From Comamonadaceae bacterium (GTDB lineage: Bacteria > Pseudomonadota > Gammaproteobacteria > Burkholderiales > Burkholderiaceae_C): a stretch of 9,537 nucleotides of DNA. Within the stretch, counting starts at the first letter, position 1; each line of letters opens with the position of its first letter. The notes under the pieces are model-generated. The model saw nothing but the letters and a program-made list of their open reading frames with translations, was not told the DNA's origin and searched no databases. This document shows positions 1 to 6,177 of the stretch, piece after piece. Location: the NCBI GenBank assembly GCA_947458305.1, contig CANGZO010000083.1, forward strand, positions 1 through 9,537, written 5' to 3'. The position numbers and the translations under genes were made by a program.

Positions 1-49
1 GCGCCACGCGGGCGGCCAATTCGTCTTTGCTGCGTCGGGTGTAGCTCAT
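1..49 (-). CDS. pcaJ: 3-oxoadipate/3-oxoacid CoA-transferase subunit B, N-terminal fragment cut by the window edge
   Basis: Only the first 16 codons are present, reading leftwards from an ATG at 49-47: MSYTRRSKDELAARVA. This matches the usual N-terminus of the beta subunit of 3-oxoadipate (succinyl-CoA) transferases. The ATG overlaps the TGA of the subunit A gene in an ATGA (46-49), so the two are probably translationally coupled and made in equal amounts, as expected for a heteromeric CoA-transferase. In this family the B subunit carries the catalytic glutamate that forms the enzyme-CoA thioester, but that part lies outside the window. The choice between 3-oxoadipate (PcaJ) and acetoacetate (ScoB) specificity cannot be made from this fragment. 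Confidence 0.8.
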   Translation of the reverse strand, partial: MSYTRRSKDELAARVA

Positions 50-756
50 GCCTTGATGCCTCCGGCCTGCGTGGCCACACGGTCGATCTTGACCACCGCT
101 TGAACAAAAATGCCGGGCGTGACCACGGTTTCGGGGTCCAGCTCGCCCAAGGCCACTTGCTCGTGCACCGTGGCCACGGTTTTGCGCGCCGCCATGGCCA
201 TGATGGGGCCAAAGTTGCGCGCCGCTTTGCGGTACGTCAGGTTGCCCCAGCGGTCGCCGCGCTCGGCTTTGATGAGCGCCAAGTCGGCATGGATGGGCGT
301 TTCATACACGTACATGCGGCCATCGATTTCACGGGTCTCCTTGAGCGAACCGTCGGCGTGCTTGGCCAAATCGGTGCCATACCCCGTGGGCGTGAAAAAC
401 CCGCCAATGCCCGCGCCAGCAGCCCGAATGCGCTCGGCCAAATTGCCTTGGGGCACCAACTCCAGCTCAAGCTGGCCCGAGCGGTACAGGCCATCAAAAA
501 CATACGAGTCAGCTTGCCGGGGGAAGCTGCAAATGATCTTGCGCACCCGGCCCGCTTTGAGCAAAGCCGCCAAGCCTTGCTCGGCATTGCCCGCGTTGTT
601 ATTGACCAAGGTGAGGTCGCGCGCACCTTGTGCCAGCAAACCTTCAATCAGCTCATCCGGAATGCCGGCCGTGCCAAAGCCCCCGATCATGACGGTGGCC
701 CCATCTGGGGTGTCGGCCAAAGCCTCGGCGACCGACGAAACGAACTTGTTGATCAT
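46..756 (-). CDS. pcaI: 3-oxoadipate/3-oxoacid CoA-transferase subunit A
   Basis: This 236-residue protein is the alpha subunit of a family I CoA-transferase, a cytoplasmic enzyme that moves CoA from succinyl-CoA to 3-oxoadipate (beta-ketoadipate pathway) or acetoacetate. Residues 18-33, DGATVMIGGFGTAGIP, fit the CoA-transferase signature 1 (D-G-x2-three hydrophobics-G-G-F-x3-G-x-P). Other family blocks are VPQGNLAERIRAAGAGIGGF (101-120), FTPTGYGT (121-128) and GDRWGNLTYRKAARNFGPIM (167-186), which closely resemble Pseudomonas and Burkholderia PcaI from memory. The length is normal for the subunit. The start at 756 follows a GAGG about 10 nt upstream. The gene overlaps subunit B by 4 bp and lies 145 bp downstream of the SbtA-like gene on the same strand, so separate transcription is possible. 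The family assignment is secure; the substrate (3-oxoadipate versus acetoacetate, PcaI versus ScoA) is inferred from resemblance. Confidence 0.88.
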   Translation of the reverse strand: MINKFVSSVAEALADTPDGATVMIGGFGTAGIPDELIEGLLAQGARDLTLVNNNAGNAEQGLAALLKAGRVRKIICSFPRQADSYVFDGLYRSGQLELELVPQGNLAERIRAAGAGIGGFFTPTGYGTDLAKHADGSLKETREIDGRMYVYETPIHADLALIKAERGDRWGNLTYRKAARNFGPIMAMAARKTVATVHEQVALGELDPETVVTPGIFVQAVVKIDRVATQAGGIKA

Positions 757-901
757 GTCTTGTGTGCCTCATTTCAGCCAATCGAGCTTAGCCTTCGTGA
801 GCCCGTATGGAAAGCCAGCAAGTGCCTTGGAAGACACCTGCGTGACTACAGCTTGCACCAAGCGTCTCCTGCGTTGCGGCTGTGGCCAAGACCTGAAACC
901 G
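757..901. other. intergenic gap between sbtA-like stop and pcaI start
   Basis: This is 145 bp with no convincing ORF. A 5-bp inverted repeat GCTTG-CAC-CAAGC sits at 851-863, too short and without a T-run to be called a terminator. A TTGACG hexamer read on the minus strand overlaps the sbtA stop, but no acceptable -10 element follows it. A promoter for the CoA-transferase operon would be expected here, but I cannot point to one. Confidence 0.4.
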
Positions 902-1873
902 TCAACCCAGCACCCACTTGGCGGCGTAAATGTACACAGGGATTCCAAGCAAGATGTTCATGGGAAAGGTGATGCCCAAGGACAAGCCAAAGTACAGGGA
1001 GGGGTTGGCTTCAGGAATGGCATAACGCAATACGGCCGGCACCACAATGTACGAGGCACTGGCCGACAGGACCATCAACATGGCGGCATCGGCAACAGGC
1101 ATCTTCAACACCACCGCCAAGCCCAATGCGATGCTGGCATGAACCCATGGCCCCACAGCTGCATAGAGCAGTAAAAAACCCGAGGTTTTGCGCGCCTCGG
1201 CAAAATTGCGCGCCACCATCAGGCCCATGTCCAGCAAGAAGAAGGCCAACAAACCTTTGAACAGGTCGCCTGCGAAGGGTTGCATCATGGTTTTACCGGC
1301 TTCGCCGCTGACATAGCCAATGATCATCGAGCCGATCAAGAGCAAGTGCGCGCCATCTGTGAACGATTCATGCAAAATTTTGCGCAAAGAAAATCCACCA
1401 GCTGAACCTTGCCCCTGTTGGGCCAGGCGTTGGCGGTTGGCATTGGCCAGCAACACCGCCATGATGATCGCCGGTGATTCCATGATGACCATGGCCACCG
1501 TCATATGCCCTCCGAAACTCAAGCCACTGGCCTCGAGGAATTGGGTGGCGGTCACAAACGTCACCGCACTCACCGAGCCGTAAGCCGCCGCCACAGCCGC
1601 CGCATCAAACCGCGCGATCCGATTTTTCAACAAGGCGTAGCCCAGCGTTGGCACCACAAATGCCATGGCCAGTGCAGCCCCCAAGCTGATGGCAATGGAG
1701 ATGTCCATGCCCGACTTGGCCAATGCAAAGCCCCCCTTCAAGCCCAAAGCCATCAACAGGTACAAAGACAAAAATTTCGCAATCGACCGTGGTATTTCCA
1801 AATTGGATTTGAAAGCACCCGCCACCACACCAAATACAAAAAAAAGAATCGCCGGATCCAACAATGTGTTCAT
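902..1873 (-). CDS. sbtA: SbtA-family sodium-dependent bicarbonate transporter
   Basis: This 323-residue, very hydrophobic inner-membrane protein resembles SbtA (Sbt_1/DUF897 family), the Na+/HCO3- symporter first known from cyanobacteria and also found in many heterotrophic proteobacteria. The start MNTLLDPAILFFVFGVVAGA, the block NLEIPRSIAKFLSLYLLMAL (24-43), YGSVSAVTF (98-106), MESPAI (131-136) and SASYIVVPAVLRYAIPEANP (272-291) are typical. YGSVSAVTF and the SASYI segment look like the paired half-sites of the inverted-repeat fold. About ten hydrophobic stretches are present, split by a polar loop near 145-170 (NANRQRLAQQGQG). The start at 1873 is fixed by an excellent Shine-Dalgarno (AGGAGGT, 1878-1884) 4 nt upstream. 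No gene for the PII-like partner SbtB is present in the window. Transport of bicarbonate by this protein is a family inference; another small anion is possible. Confidence 0.85.
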   Translation of the reverse strand: MNTLLDPAILFFVFGVVAGAFKSNLEIPRSIAKFLSLYLLMALGLKGGFALAKSGMDISIAISLGAALAMAFVVPTLGYALLKNRIARFDAAAVAAAYGSVSAVTFVTATQFLEASGLSFGGHMTVAMVIMESPAIIMAVLLANANRQRLAQQGQGSAGGFSLRKILHESFTDGAHLLLIGSMIIGYVSGEAGKTMMQPFAGDLFKGLLAFFLLDMGLMVARNFAEARKTSGFLLLYAAVGPWVHASIALGLAVVLKMPVADAAMLMVLSASASYIVVPAVLRYAIPEANPSLYFGLSLGITFPMNILLGIPVYIYAAKWVLG

Positions 1874-1877
1874 AAAA

Positions 1878-1884
1878 ACCTCCT
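1878..1884 (-). promoter_or_regulatory. strong ribosome-binding site of the sbtA-like gene
   Basis: Read on the minus strand, AGGAGGT lies 4 nt before the ATG at 1873. It is a near-perfect anti-16S match, clearly stronger than the sites of the other genes in the window. It fixes the start and suggests efficient translation. Confidence 0.8.
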
Positions 1885-1913
1885 GGGTGGCGATCTTAGG
1901 AACGTGAAAGTTG

Positions 1914-1950
1914 CTTGTAAAATTGATTTCACCGCATTGAAATATAGATT
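1914..1950. promoter_or_regulatory. possible overlapping divergent promoters
   Basis: Two weak sigma-70-like arrangements overlap in the AT-rich region between the divergent genes. On the minus strand, towards sbtA, TTTCAA (complement of 1937-1942) and TACAAG (complement of 1914-1919) are 17 bp apart. On the plus strand, towards the methyltransferase, TTGATT (1923-1928) and TAGATT (1945-1950) are 16 bp apart. Each hexamer matches consensus only partly (3-4 of 6), so these are candidates placed largely by context. Confidence 0.25.
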
Positions 1951-1959
1951 TTTATCTAT
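1944..1959. promoter_or_regulatory. inverted repeat ATAGAT-tttt-ATCTAT, candidate operator
   Basis: Perfect 6-bp arms flank a 4-nt centre in the divergent intergenic region. The repeat overlaps the candidate -10 of the plus-strand promoter and lies upstream of the candidate minus-strand -35, a position suited to a regulator controlling both directions. On the plus strand it is followed by ATTTTTT (1961-1967), but the AT-only loop and weak stem make a terminator unlikely. SbtA-type genes are often controlled by LysR-type regulators in other organisms, but no regulator gene is in this window and the repeat does not fit a T-N11-A LysR box exactly. The operator role is inference. Confidence 0.35.
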
Positions 1960-2055
1960 GATTTTTTGAGGCGCCCATGGTCTTTGCTGGATGTTTAAGA
2001 CCCTTACACATATCGGCCATCGGCCTGATGAATACCCTTAAAAAGAGGGGCATCG

Positions 2056-2079
2056 ATGAAAATTACAATAGCCCAATGA
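2056..2079 (+). CDS. possible 7-codon leader ORF (MKITIAQ) before the methyltransferase
   Basis: ATG at 2056 is preceded by AAGAGGGG (2043-2050) with 5 nt spacing, the best Shine-Dalgarno in this region. The frame encodes MKITIAQ and stops at TGA 2077-2079, forming ATGA (2076-2079) with the most likely methyltransferase start. The methyltransferase ATG at 2076 has no good Shine-Dalgarno of its own, so ribosomes terminating here could reinitiate. A chance occurrence, or a leftover of an older start in another frame, is equally possible. Nothing in the peptide (no run of one amino acid) suggests attenuation. Confidence 0.3.
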   Translation: MKITIAQ

Positions 2080-3110
2080 ACACATCTGCCCCAGCAAGCA
2101 CCGCCACAGGCACCCCTTTGAACGCGCACACAGCCTGCCCTTGCTGCGGTGAACGTTCAGCACAGGTCATTGCCAACAAGGATGGCAAAACAGGCGGCGC
2201 CTTGCTCACCGTGTCTTGCAACGGTTGCGGCTTGGGCCGGATTGACCCTCTGCCCAGCGATCAGGAACTGGCCGACTGGTACGCCACCCAATACCGACAG
2301 GCCTACAAATCAGCTGTTCAGCCCGCCTTGCGGCATGTTTTGCGTGCTGGGCGCAATGCGCAGTGGCGCTGGCAGTGGTTGTGTCAAAACACCGATGCAC
2401 GCTGGTCCAACACCGACCTCACATCCCAACGAAGCCTGGACATCGGTTCGAGCAGTGGAGAGTTTGTTTATCTTTTGCAAACACTCGGGTTTCAGGCCAA
2501 GGGGATCGAGCCGCACGCAGGCTATGCCACTTATGCCCAAAACATGTTGGGCATCCACGTCAACAACAGCACCTTGCAACAAGGCTTGGCCAGCGAAGCC
2601 GCGGGTTCATTGGATTTGATTTCGATGTTCCACGTGTTGGAGCATTTGGCCGAACCCGTCGCGGCCTTGCGCACCATGGGCGAAAAACTCAAGCCTGGTG
2701 GCTTGTTGTACATCGAGGTGCCCAACGCCACACGCTTGTGCTCGCCCCACTACATGTTTTTCAGGGCACACACGCTGTATTTCACGGGGACCACCTTGCG
2801 CAAATTGTTGGAGACCGCAGGCTTCAAGTTGATGGCTCAAAGCCCTGACAGTTCGGACAACTTGAGTGTGGTGGCGCAGTTTGTCGGCGCCGACAGCGCT
2901 GGATCATCCGCCGGGACGGGCACTGACGCCAGCCACAGTTTGGTGGCAGCGCATCGCGCGCGCCGCTGGGTGCCTTATTTGGTGCAGCAATTGCAAGATG
3001 GCCAACCCCTTCGCAAATGGCGAACCCGCCAAGAAGAAAAGCGCAGTGCAGCCCAATACGCGAACGGCCTGGCGCTGCTGGATGACTTGTACGGCAAAAA
3101 GGCCGCCTGA
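2076..3110 (+). CDS. class I SAM-dependent methyltransferase with N-terminal zinc ribbon
   Basis: With a start at 2076 this is a 344-residue, probably cytoplasmic protein. Near the N-terminus, CPCCG (21-25) and CNGCG (48-52) form a CxxC...CxxC zinc ribbon followed by LGRIDPLP. The Rossmann methyltransferase core follows: motif I LDIGSSSGEF (121-130), acidic residue E145 in GIEP at the end of strand 2, FHVLEHL (185-191), and LKPGGLLYIEVPN (205-217). This is the Methyltransf_23/UbiG-like pattern. Zinc-ribbon methyltransferases of this kind often act on sugars or surface polysaccharides, but the substrate cannot be read here, and the extra C-terminal domain of the sugar C-methyltransferases is absent. 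An in-frame ATG at 1977 has a GAGG 5 nt upstream and would add 33 residues. I disfavour it because that stretch uses many codons rare in this genome (AGA, ATA, TTA, GGA, AGG). It is the only plus-strand gene here. Confidence 0.82.
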   Translation: MNTSAPASTATGTPLNAHTACPCCGERSAQVIANKDGKTGGALLTVSCNGCGLGRIDPLPSDQELADWYATQYRQAYKSAVQPALRHVLRAGRNAQWRWQWLCQNTDARWSNTDLTSQRSLDIGSSSGEFVYLLQTLGFQAKGIEPHAGYATYAQNMLGIHVNNSTLQQGLASEAAGSLDLISMFHVLEHLAEPVAALRTMGEKLKPGGLLYIEVPNATRLCSPHYMFFRAHTLYFTGTTLRKLLETAGFKLMAQSPDSSDNLSVVAQFVGADSAGSSAGTGTDASHSLVAAHRARRWVPYLVQQLQDGQPLRKWRTRQEEKRSAAQYANGLALLDDLYGKKAA

Positions 3111-3118
3111 GACTGGAC

Positions 3119-3134
3119 GCATCCTTTCGGATGC
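3119..3134. terminator. short hairpin between convergent genes, possible weak bidirectional terminator
   Basis: GCATCC-TTTC-GGATGC is a perfect 6-bp stem starting 9 bp after the methyltransferase stop and 51 bp beyond the DUF3047 stop. On the minus-strand transcript the loop is GAAA, a stabilising GNRA tetraloop. No U-run follows on either strand, so classical intrinsic termination is doubtful; it could instead protect 3' ends. Confidence 0.35.
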
Positions 3135-3184
3135 AGGCCCATCAACCCGGCAAAGCCCTTGACCCGTTCAAACGCACCAAACCT

Positions 3185-3943
3185 TCAGCGTGTCCAGTTG
3201 AGGGCCTTCACCCAGCCCACACTTTCAGCGCTGGTGTTGTCGCTGTCAGCCCCCACCAGCACCGCACACACTTTGGGTATGGCGGCCCCTGCGGGCAACT
3301 CGTCGGCAAACAACTTGGCAAAGTCGGCAGCCACGTCGCGGCTCTCGCTTAGCCATTGGGCCAAAGGCGCACCCTTGCCTTGCAGCGTGATGAAGCGCAC
3401 GCGCTGGGTGTAGGGGTTGGCGCCTTGCAGGCCAGCGGGGTACACGCTGTCCCACACGTAACACAGCGTGGCAGAGGGCAAGTCTTCACCACTCATGCTG
3501 CGGGCAATGCGCAGCAGCGTGCGCTGGGCAAAGGGCACGCGGTCCAGCGGGTGGTCGAACATCACACACACTTTGAGCGCCGCGTCGTCACCGGCTTTGG
3601 TCAGGATGTCGGCGACAACTTTGCCGTCCTTGTCGGAGGTCAGCGGCTGGTCCAGACGCCAGCGCCATTGCAGGCGGCCCGGTTCGGCTTTGGGCAGGTC
3701 GTGCACCCAGGTGCCATAAGACGCGCGGGTACTGACCTTCAGAGCCCGCTCACCTTGCACCTCGGCCAGCTCGAAGCGGGTGGCCGGGATGTCGGCCTTG
3801 GACTTGGGAAAGCCCACAAAGCGCCAATGGCTGACCGGTGTGCCTTCGGGTGGCACCAAAGGCGAGAGGCTTTGCGAAAGGGCGGGTGCTGTGGCGCAGG
3901 CCATGGCCAGCAACACCGAGGCCGGTTTCCAAGCCGAGGTCAT
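3185..3943 (-). CDS. secreted DUF3047 family protein
   Basis: This 252-residue protein begins with a likely Sec signal peptide, MTSAWKPASVLLAMACATAP followed by ALSQS, with cleavage probably after ALS (residue ~23). The mature part carries features I associate with DUF3047: LQWRWRLDQP (91-100), AGDDAALKVCVMFDHPLD (117-134), ATLCYVWD (158-165) and the C-terminal GADSDNTSAESVGW (231-244). No biochemical function is established for the family. A periplasmic location is inferred from the signal peptide. An in-frame ATG at 4012 would add 23 charged residues and bury the signal peptide, so I chose 3943. That ATG forms an ATGA (3940-3943) with the stop of the upstream membrane oxidoreductase and has no clear Shine-Dalgarno, which suggests translational coupling. 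LLAMAC resembles but does not fit a lipobox well. Confidence 0.75.
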   Translation of the reverse strand: MTSAWKPASVLLAMACATAPALSQSLSPLVPPEGTPVSHWRFVGFPKSKADIPATRFELAEVQGERALKVSTRASYGTWVHDLPKAEPGRLQWRWRLDQPLTSDKDGKVVADILTKAGDDAALKVCVMFDHPLDRVPFAQRTLLRIARSMSGEDLPSATLCYVWDSVYPAGLQGANPYTQRVRFITLQGKGAPLAQWLSESRDVAADFAKLFADELPAGAAIPKVCAVLVGADSDNTSAESVGWVKALNWTR

Positions 3944-6126
3944 CCGCGTCGCCAATCGTGGTACTTCTTCATCCAGGCGAGCAAGCGTTGCGGCGCGTGT
4001 GCCCGCTTCCATTCACCGGCGGCGTATTTGTTGGCCTCGGCCATGGTCGGGTAGGTGTGGATGGTGCCCAGGATTTTGTTCAGTCCCAAGCCATGTTTCA
4101 TGGCCAGCACGTATTCGGCCAACACGTCTGCCGCGTGGGCGCCCACGATGGTCACGCCCAAAATTTTGTCTTGACCCGGAACAGTGAGCACCTTCACAAA
4201 ACCGCAGGCCTCGCTGTCTGCAATGGCCCGGTCCAGATCGTCGATGCCGTACTTCGTCACTTCATAGGCGATGTTTTTCTCTTGGGCCTCTTGCTCGTTC
4301 AGGCCCACACGTGCCACCTCGGGGTCGATGAAGGTCGCCCACGGAATCACCGAGTAGTCGGCCTTGAACAGCTTCCAATCACCAAACAGCGCGTTGACTG
4401 CCGCGTACCACGCTTGGTGCGCGGCGGTGTGGGTGAACTGAAACGGCCCCGCCACATCACCCGCAGCGTAGATGTTGGGGTAAATCGTTTGCAGGTACTC
4501 GTTGGTGTCGACGGTGCGGTGCGTGGGGATGCCCAGGTCTTCGAGGCCATAGCCCTGCAAACGCGCCACGCGGCCCACGGCGCACAGCAGCTGGTCAAAC
4601 GCGATGCGCTTTTTTGAGCCAGCATGTTCCACCACCAAGGTCTTCTCGCCATCCACCATCTCGCAGCGCAGCGCTTGGTGGCCGGTGAGCACTTGCACGC
4701 CGTCGGCCTCCAGTGAGGCCTTGGCGAGTTCGCTGACCTCTGCGTCTTCGCGCACCATGAGGCGCTCGCCCATTTCCACTTGGGTGACGTGCGAGCCCAG
4801 TCGGGCAAAGCTTTGCGCCAACTCGCAACCAATCGGCCCGCCGCCCAGCACCACCAGACGTTGGGGCACTTCATCGAGCTGGGCGAATGCGTCCCAGAGC
4901 GTGTCGCTGGTCACGTAGCCCACATCGTCCAAACCGGGCAATGGCGGCACAAAGGGGCGGGCACCGGCGGCGATGACGATGCTGCGGGCAGTGAGTCTCA
5001 CGACCTTGGGCGTGCCATCCGGCCCGGTGGTGCCATCGTTCAAAGCCACCTCCACCGTCCACGGGTTCACCAATCTGCCGTAACCCTGCAGCACCTCCAC
5101 ACCCAAGCCGGTGTAACGCTCGATGCTGTCGTGCGGCTCGATGGCTTTGATCACATCGTGCACGCGCTGCATCACCGCCTTGAAGCTGAAACTTGGGGTC
5201 GCATCGCTCAGGCCGTACTTGGAAGCATGGCGCATCTGGTGGGCCAGCTTGGCACTCTTGATCAAGGCCTTGCTCGGCACACAGCCGTAATTCAAGCAGT
5301 CGCCGCCCATCTTGTGCGCCTCGATCAGAGTGACCTTGGCTTTGACGGCCGCGGCGATGTAAGCGCTGACCAAACCACCCGCGCCGCCGCCAATCACGAT
5401 CAGGTTGCGGTCAAAGGACTTGGGGCGCTGATCGGCCCAGCGGGCGTAGACCTTGCGCTTTTGAATCGCGGCCACGATGCGACGCGCGATCAGAGGGAAG
5501 ATGCCCAGCAGCACAAAGCTGCCCAAGAGCGCGGGGCTCAAGATGCCCTGCAGGGATTCGAGTTGCGCCAGCTGCGTGCCCGCATTCACATACACCGCTG
5601 TGCCCGCGAGCATGCCCAACTGGCTCACCCAGTAAAAAGTCCAGGTCTTCATGCGCGTCAGGCCCATGAGCAGGTTGATCAGGAAAAACGGCACGACCGG
5701 GATCAGGCGCAAGGTGAAGAGGTAAAACGAACCCTCTTTGTCCACACCCACGTTGATGTCGGCCAAGCGCTGACCAAAGCGTGCCTCCACCCACTCGCGC
5801 AGCACAAAGCGCGAAGCCAAAAAAGCCAAGGTGGCGCCGATGGTGGAGGCGAACGACACCAGCAGCAAGCCTTGCCAAAGACCAAACACCGCGCCACCCA
5901 CCAAGGTGATGATGACCGCGCCCGGAATCGACAAAGCCGTGGCCAACACGTAGACCACAAAATACACCGCCGCCACCGTAAGCGGCTGCTCGGCGTGCAG
6001 CTGCGCAAAATTGGTCTGACTGGCTTTGAGTTGTTCAAAGCTCAAATACCGTCCCAGATCTAGGGCCACAAATGCGCCCATGGCCAGCACCAACAACAGC
6101 CAGACAAGGTTTTGGCGAAAACGCAT
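3940..6126 (-). CDS. TVP38/TMEM64 membrane domain fused to a mercuric reductase-like FAD disulfide oxidoreductase
   Basis: This 728-residue protein has two parts. Residues 1-~225 form a VTT (TVP38/TMEM64, DedA-like) membrane domain: an N-terminal helix (8-24), a hydrophobic block (50-105), FTLRLIPVVPFFLINLLMGL (137-156), and further segments near 163-182 and 197-217. Residues ~240-728 form a class I pyridine nucleotide-disulfide oxidoreductase: FAD motif GGGAGG (246-251), redox pair C277/C282 in GGDCLNYGCVPSK, NAD(P) motif GGGPIG (428-433), E451 at the end of strand 2 (favours NADH), AAGDVAGPF (554-562) for FAD, and a dimerisation domain ending in HTYPTMAEA (690-698). Tyr692 replaces the usual catalytic His, as in MerA-type enzymes. 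There is no HMA metal-binding domain and no C-terminal CC pair, so true Hg(II) reductase activity is doubtful. The reductase is expected on the cytoplasmic face. It starts 51 bp after the DUF6352-like gene with a weak ribosome site and overlaps DUF3047 by 4 bp. Physiological substrate unknown. Confidence 0.88.
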   Translation of the reverse strand: MRFRQNLVWLLLVLAMGAFVALDLGRYLSFEQLKASQTNFAQLHAEQPLTVAAVYFVVYVLATALSIPGAVIITLVGGAVFGLWQGLLLVSFASTIGATLAFLASRFVLREWVEARFGQRLADINVGVDKEGSFYLFTLRLIPVVPFFLINLLMGLTRMKTWTFYWVSQLGMLAGTAVYVNAGTQLAQLESLQGILSPALLGSFVLLGIFPLIARRIVAAIQKRKVYARWADQRPKSFDRNLIVIGGGAGGLVSAYIAAAVKAKVTLIEAHKMGGDCLNYGCVPSKALIKSAKLAHQMRHASKYGLSDATPSFSFKAVMQRVHDVIKAIEPHDSIERYTGLGVEVLQGYGRLVNPWTVEVALNDGTTGPDGTPKVVRLTARSIVIAAGARPFVPPLPGLDDVGYVTSDTLWDAFAQLDEVPQRLVVLGGGPIGCELAQSFARLGSHVTQVEMGERLMVREDAEVSELAKASLEADGVQVLTGHQALRCEMVDGEKTLVVEHAGSKKRIAFDQLLCAVGRVARLQGYGLEDLGIPTHRTVDTNEYLQTIYPNIYAAGDVAGPFQFTHTAAHQAWYAAVNALFGDWKLFKADYSVIPWATFIDPEVARVGLNEQEAQEKNIAYEVTKYGIDDLDRAIADSEACGFVKVLTVPGQDKILGVTIVGAHAADVLAEYVLAMKHGLGLNKILGTIHTYPTMAEANKYAAGEWKRAHAPQRLLAWMKKYHDWRRG

Positions 6127-6177
6127 GGATGGACCCCAGGTACCTTCGGTTGAAAAATGCCGCCCACCAGGGTCAGG
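6127..6177 (-). other. 51-bp spacer between DUF6352-like and membrane oxidoreductase genes
   Basis: No hairpin with a T-run and no good promoter is seen, consistent with read-through within one operon. The ribosome site of the downstream gene is weak: only a GGGG about 6 nt before the ATG, or GAAGG further upstream. Confidence 0.4.

Noticed and set aside
100..1174. Two long overlapping plus-strand ORFs (100-972 and 110-1174)
   Set aside because: Both are antisense to pcaI and the sbtA-like gene and cross their intergenic gap; no motif is present and the composition is shadow-like.
1944..1967. Intrinsic terminator from the inverted repeat plus T-run
   Set aside because: The stem is almost all A/T and no plus-strand gene ends upstream; the location between divergent genes suits a control site better.
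3944..4012. Upstream start extending the DUF3047 protein by 23 residues
   Set aside because: It would place a charged segment before a clear signal peptide and deepen the overlap with the upstream gene; the ATGA start at 3943 fits better.
3356..4054. 232-codon plus-strand ORF
   Set aside because: It is antisense to the DUF3047 gene and the end of the membrane oxidoreductase, with no protein family features.
4780..6063. 427-codon plus-strand ORF
   Set aside because: It lies antisense to the membrane oxidoreductase, whose domains and motifs are unmistakable. Its His- and Gln-rich, low-complexity composition is typical of antisense frames in GC-rich DNA.
3940..6126. Annotation as a true mercuric reductase (merA)
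   Set aside because: There is no HMA domain, no terminal vicinal cysteine pair and no mer genes nearby, and a TVP38 membrane domain is fused instead.
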